The position numbers and the translations under genes were made by a program. Shown here one piece after another: positions 9,301 through 12,919 of a DNA stretch of 12,919 nucleotides; position 1 is the stretch's first letter; every line of letters begins with the position of its first letter. The stretch is taken from assembly GCA_015499995.1 (NCBI GenBank), contig JADNRV010000792.1, forward strand, positions 1 to 12,919, given 5' to 3'. Below the pieces are notes generated by a model. That model searched no databases, was not told the DNA's origin, and saw only the letters and a list, made by a program, of their open reading frames with translations. The stretch is from Flammula alnicola. Lineage: Eukaryota > Basidiomycota > Agaricomycetes > Agaricales > Strophariaceae.

Positions 9301-11489
9301 GAAGACAAAGCTTCGCGAAGGCGAACGGGACATTCCTGACGGAGTGCTCGTTCGGTGTCGCTCATGATAGGCTGGTGGAAGTGATTACGGACGTCCAGCC
9401 TTTTGAGCCGCATTGGGAGGAGCTCGGCTCTATTGACTTGTCAAACGCAAAGCTGGAGAGCGTCGCCAGATTAAAGGAGTTCCTACCGCGACTTGACGCG
9501 CTAAACTTGTAAGTCTCAAATGGAATCTGTCAGGATGAGTTTGTTTGTATTAATGTTTTCCGTTCATTTCGTCGTCGGGAATTAGGAATCGGAATGAATT
9601 GGCGTGGCTGAGTGGGATTCCAGCAAGTGTGAGGACACTATCTGTCGCGAACAATTGGTGGGTGAAATTTCCGAGTTCATTTTCGCTTAGCAGTACCACC
9701 TCCGTTATTTTTGCCAGCGGCTGACGACCCTGGTTTTCTTTTGCAGTCTTACAGGGATCACATCGTATAGTCACCTGCTTAACCTTGAGAATTTGGACAT
9801 TAGTCATAACGAGGTGGAATCTTTGCGTCGTACGTCGTCCCTATCCTTTGAAGTATTTTCGTACCCACCGTAATTCACCCCTGGTGGATAACAGAGCTAG
9901 AATGTCTTCGGCATCTGCGAGAGCTCAAGGCGGACGGAAACAAGATAACGGGCCTTGATGGACTCCAACGCATGGATGGCCTCGTGAAGCTCAGCGTACA
10001 GGGAAATAAGATCCAGGCCGTTGACCTTGGCCAGTATCGATGGTTCGTAGAGCCCGGGGTTTCCCATCATCATTTGAGAAAACTTAATACTAATCCAAGA
10101 TTGATAGGAACCGGCTGGAGATGCTGAATATCAGCCATAATCGTCTTGATAGCATGCAAGGGCTCTCATCATTGCACTCGCTGATAGCCTTGAACGCGGG
10201 TGAGAGATTCTTTGAACATGAGTTATGATTCGATTTGCATTGCTGACGAACACCAAAAAAAATAATCCGTGATATCCAAAATTGTTCTTTCTTGGATTGA
10301 ACATTTATTCTTTTTCATTTGTGGCTGATTAGATATGAACTGTTTGGGCGAGTTGGGGGTGAGCGACGGCATGCCACGACTTCGCATTCTGCGTGTCAGT
10401 GGCAATCGCCTGCATAATCTCGATGTTGGTGCCATGCCCAACCTTCGCACGCTGTATGCGGATAACAATGCGCTTGCGGCTCTCGTAAAAGTGGATCGCC
10501 TGACTAAACTGGAAAACTTGAGCCTGCGGAATCAGAGTGGACGAGGGCTGTAAGTGCAAACACCACCACCACCCTTCCTTCCATGCTGATCTTGATAGAG
10601 AAACTAATCCCGGTATTGCTAGTAACCTTTTGACCCGTGATGTTCGCGATGTAAAGCGTCTGTACCTGTCTGGTGAGAGGCCTTCCTTTCTCTGTCGCGT
10701 TTCTTTTTTCTTTTCATTTTATCTGTCCATGCGGAGCACGAGGCCGTTATTCTGACGCAGGTTTTTGTTCGCCTGGCGTAGGTAATCCCCTTAAGCCTAA
10801 TTTCCTGGAGGAGCCGTGCTACAACATGGTATATTTGGAGCTGGCTGCATGTCGGTTGACCGCGCTTCCCGAGGGAATTGCGAGGCTGCTACCGAATCTG
10901 AGGGTGCTAAATCTCAACTACAACTTCCTGGAAGATGTTCGGCCGCTGGAGGGCCTCACGAGGTTGCAAAAGCTGACCATTATTGGGTCTCGGCTGAAGA
11001 ATACAAAACCTCTGATCCGTCTGCTACAACAGATGCCAGATGTAGAAATGTTGGACTTCAGGTACGTGATACTGGACTTTACATGTTCTTTCTCTATCGA
11101 TTGTGCATTTTCCTTCCTTTGGTTCGGCGTGGGGGCAAGGCACATGGCGCCAATGGAATAAAGTTTGTTCCAGAATGGAGACTGACTCTTTCCACAGGAT
11201 GAACCCATGTACATTGGGATGGTACCTGCCGCTGCTTGTGAAGGATGTACCTGGGGCGCTGCAACCCTCGGAGGGAGGTGGTCGGGATGATGGCGGCCGT
11301 GCATGGCTGGAGCTGGATTGTAAATTCCGGCGGGATCTGCCGGATGCATCATACATCGGAAGACTAGCGTACCGAGGGCTGATCATGCGGGGGTGCAGAC
11401 GGATACGGATGTTGGATGGGGTGGGGGTGAGTGAGAAGGAGCGGACAAAGGCGCAGAGACTGCTGGAGGGGATTCTGGGTGCCAGTTGA
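6320..11489 (+). CDS. cdc11: Cdc11/Nud1-type SIN/MEN scaffold with C-terminal leucine-rich repeats (1404 aa, 12 exons)
   Basis: Exons: 6320-7400, 7458-8906, 8981-9061, 9139-9508, 9586-9657, 9747-9829, 9895-10042, 10108-10199, 10333-10549, 10623-10672, 10782-11061, 11198-11489. They sum to 4215 nt, exactly 1405 codons. The start ATG has A at -3. Family knowledge: Cdc11 (fission yeast) and Nud1 (budding yeast) sit on the spindle pole body and recruit the Spg1/Cdc7/Sid2 or Tem1/Cdc15/Dbf2 kinase cascade that drives mitotic exit and septation. In the sequence, the first ~950 residues are low-complexity and S/T-P rich. Islands that look conserved are PAWQTEELQDEWPEE (from residue 8), KDFFTPLPLERMF (about 95), LFQFQYDTYTREHLSALVD (about 212-230), DRFGDMLFDKVMMRWVK (about 590-606), an acidic block (about 660-745) and RRSVSFSDGKRDGPIQG (about 827-843). 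The LRR array runs from about 960 to 1310, followed by NPCTLGWYLPLL and a closing DLPDASYIGRLAYRGLI segment. A Q5 tract (8642-8656) is the only notable homopolymer. The family call is strong; exact splice sites are by eye. Confidence 0.9.
9402..11250 (+). repeat. Leucine-rich repeat array (protein-level repeat) in the Cdc11-like gene
   Basis: About a dozen units of roughly 20-25 residues follow the LxxLxLxxN pattern, for example LDALNLNRN, LENLDISHN, LRELKADGN, LEMLNISHN, LRILRVSGN, VKRLYLSGN and LRVLNLNYN. They are closest to the SDS22-like class. In Cdc11 the C-terminal region binds the spindle-pole anchor (Sid4 in fission yeast); that role is family knowledge. The array spans exons 4-12 and is cut by eight introns, whereas the preceding 990 residues have only three. 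Confidence 0.85.
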
Positions 11490-11800
11490 TCGAGGATTTT
11501 TGGACATGTTACATCACGGATTGGCGTACCTATGTTGCCGTAAGATGAGCTGGGTTGGTTTGCTCAGTTTGGGTTGGAATGTACATGATCAATATAACCC
11601 GGTTTGGGACGAGATCTGATTAATTTTGTTTGTTGTTTTGATTGTATGTATGTAGGAATTGTTCCTAGATTGGGAGGACGATCTTATTCGCGCTCCCACA
11701 GTTATTGCCTATTTTTGCATTATCAGTTAAATAGCGCCGTCCGTGGATGCTTTTTGCCAAACGAGCCCCGCCCCTGTCGTTGCTTTTTGTTGATACTTAG
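11490..11800 (+). other. Short intergenic region: 3' UTR of the Cdc11-like gene and promoter of the next gene
   Basis: 311 bp separate the TGA of the Cdc11-like gene from the next ATG on the same strand. The first ~170 bp are G/T-rich and likely 3' UTR. A GC-rich CCCCGCCCCT (11766-11775), which includes a CCCCT stress-element core, lies 26 bp before the ATG and may fall in the 5' UTR. No canonical TATA box or AATAAA was seen. CTTAG directly before the ATG resembles an acceptor, so a 5' UTR intron is possible but no donor stands out. Confidence 0.5.
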
Positions 11801-12919
11801 ATGCCGACAGCAGACCTCCCCCACTCAGACGGCCAGCTGAACAACTATAACGTTGCACAGTTGCAGTTTGCCCTGTCAGTCTCTCCTGCCCTGTCAAACT
11901 GTCACCATATCTAACCTCTTCTCCAGTTCTTCAAACAACGAAAAGGGCTCCGACGATAATATCTCTTTCCTCCACGACATTTCGCCCTCTGGGTCACCAG
12001 CCATCATGTAAGTTCACCTTAAAAATATATCCATCAAAAAAAATTATAACACAGCCTCGTTCAGTCCTGTAGAATCAGACCATCTGGACTACGATTCGCG
12101 CCGTATGTCCAGTTCCGCTACCTCCAACGCGGACACAGACAGCAGCATCCTCTCAAGGGGAGAGAAGCGCTCGCTCACCCCGGGTGACTCCCCGCTGCCC
12201 AAAAAACAACGCAACTCGGACGACCAGAGCAACTGGGATATCGACTCCTCATCCGGCCAGTCTCCTACGGGCGCCCAGGACAAGATTTCGAACGATGCTG
12301 GCATCGATCACTCCAGGGTCCAACTCCCTTCCATTTTCACGACTTTTGAAGATAGCTATCGACATGAAGGACGTCGCGCCTCTCTCCCAATGCTCCATTC
12401 CGAGAGTCGCGTCAGGCACGCACCTTATCCTCCAACGAATCTACGACAAAATTACACGCCCGGCAACCTCTCATCTTATTCCTTCCCGCTAATGGCGACG
12501 ATTCTGCCAGCGACAGAATTTCTGGCCGTCCCAGGGTCTCTACCGATCTTAATTTCAGCAACAGCAACAACAGCAATTCCGGTGTGACGAACTCTTATGA
12601 TTCGCCATATCCCAACTCTGGTTTGTCCAACGGCACTACCCCTTCCAGCTCGTTCTCATCCTCTCATTTTAATTCCCCTTTAAATTCGGATATCCGAACT
12701 CCAGGATTGTCTCCTTATTCTGAATCAGAGAATTGGAATGCGTCTCCGTCTGGCATTGTCCGCCCTAGTTCCACTCCGGGACAGCTATCAAGTCCGGCCG
12801 TGAAATATGATGATGGTTTACGCCATGCTTCCTTTAGCGCCCCCATGTCCCAGGCACAGATGTTTGCAGGTTCGGCTCGCATTTCGGGACAGCCATGATC
12901 GTAGTCTTTGTCAGGGATA
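11801..12919 (+). CDS. N-terminal part of a nuclear regulator, probably a (homeodomain) transcription factor; 3' end outside window
   Basis: Exons: 11801-11874, 11927-12007, 12065 to the right edge; introns of 52 and 57 nt. Joined, it begins MPTADLPHSDGQLNNYNVAQ, then FLHDISPSGSPAIIPVESDH. Notable stretches are SSATSNADTDSSILS, SLTPGDSPLPKKQR (S/TP sites beside a basic NLS-like run, about residues 88-100), LPSIFTTFEDSYRHEGRRAS (about 140-159; RRASLP fits a basophilic kinase/14-3-3 motif), an N/S-rich repeat around 12557-12577, and IVRPSSTPGQLSSPAVKYDD followed by LRHASFSAP. I associate this set of N-terminal motifs with agaricomycete proteins carrying a C-terminal TALE/KN-type homeodomain, but that domain is not in the window, so this is inference from memory. 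The frame breaks twice: one base appears missing near 12485-12488 and one extra near 12893-12894. Read literally, the protein stops at 12585-12587. Confidence is high that it is a real gene, moderate on the class. Confidence 0.6.
12485..12488 (+). other. Apparent single-base deletion in the transcription-factor-like gene
   Basis: Up to here the frame reads NLSSYSFP. The plausible continuation NGDDSASDRISGRPR lies in the next frame and starts at 12491. One extra base in the CCC run (giving TTC CCC GCT AAT) would join them. No GT donor or AG acceptor near the junction supports an intron. As written, the first frame runs on only to a TGA at 12585-12587. Confidence 0.65.
12893..12894 (+). other. 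Apparent single-base insertion close to the right edge
   Basis: The frame that encodes SARISGQ meets a TGA at 12896-12898. Removing one C of the CC pair would give GQ-HDRSLCQG and return to the original frame, cancelling the upstream deletion. The downstream evidence is only eight codons long, so this is weaker than the first break. The alternative is that the protein really ends here. Confidence 0.4.

Noticed and set aside
10673..10760. Proximal alternative acceptor GACGCAG in the Cdc11-like intron 10, which would add seven residues in frame (FCSPGVG)
   Set aside because: The CTGAC at 10752-10756 fits as branch point for the distal acceptor at 10781 and is too close to the proximal AG; the distal choice also gives the expected LYLSGNPL repeat.
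10918..11386. Two overlapping minus-strand frames of 120 and 144 codons
   Set aside because: They are antisense to the LRR-encoding exons 11 and 12, whose plus-strand protein continues the repeat pattern and joins in frame.
12055..12064. First acceptor (ACACAG at 12054) for intron 2 of the transcription-factor-like gene
   Set aside because: It puts the downstream exon out of frame; the AG at 12064 keeps the frame and gives AIIPVESDHLDYDSRRMSS.

Overview
The window looks like nuclear DNA of a filamentous basidiomycete, most likely an agaricomycete. The evidence is dense short introns (mostly 48-90 nt, GT-AG, often with CTRAY/TTAAC-like branch points), coding sequence cut into many small exons, and protein families that are typical of these fungi. 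There is no bacterial-type operon structure, no rRNA or tRNA that I can recognise, no CRISPR array and no intact transposon.

Layout, left to right. (1) 77-1204, minus strand: an eight-exon gene for a Vip1-type RRM protein, with a 12-nt microexon and an apparent one-base insertion near its 3' end. A possible leader exon and intron lie upstream, to 1304. (2) 1305-2217: an intergenic stretch with no recognisable gene. (3) 2218-3043, plus strand: an unassigned Ser/Pro-rich protein of 254 aa whose first intron follows the ATG codon directly, and whose 3' UTR probably carries another intron at 3082-3137. (4) About 3200-6319: roughly 3 kb with only unconvincing reading frames. (5) 6320-11489, plus strand: a 12-exon gene for a 1404-aa Cdc11/Nud1-type scaffold of the septation initiation/mitotic exit network, with a disordered N-terminal two thirds and a C-terminal leucine-rich repeat array. 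The 12 exons sum to 4215 nt, an exact multiple of three. (6) 11801 to the right edge, plus strand: the 5' part of a gene for a nuclear regulator, probably the N-terminus of a transcription factor, with two apparent single-base indels of opposite sign.

The genes do not form an obvious pathway. The best supported biology is cell-cycle and cytokinesis signalling (Cdc11/Nud1) beside an RNA-binding protein and a likely transcription factor. The most actionable observations are three homopolymer-associated frame breaks in the two outer genes (sequence error or real lesion), a possible uORF versus N-terminal-extension switch controlled by splicing at the 5' end of the Vip1-like gene, and the clustering of introns at one part of the leucine-rich repeat unit. 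I found no convincing new multi-gene system.
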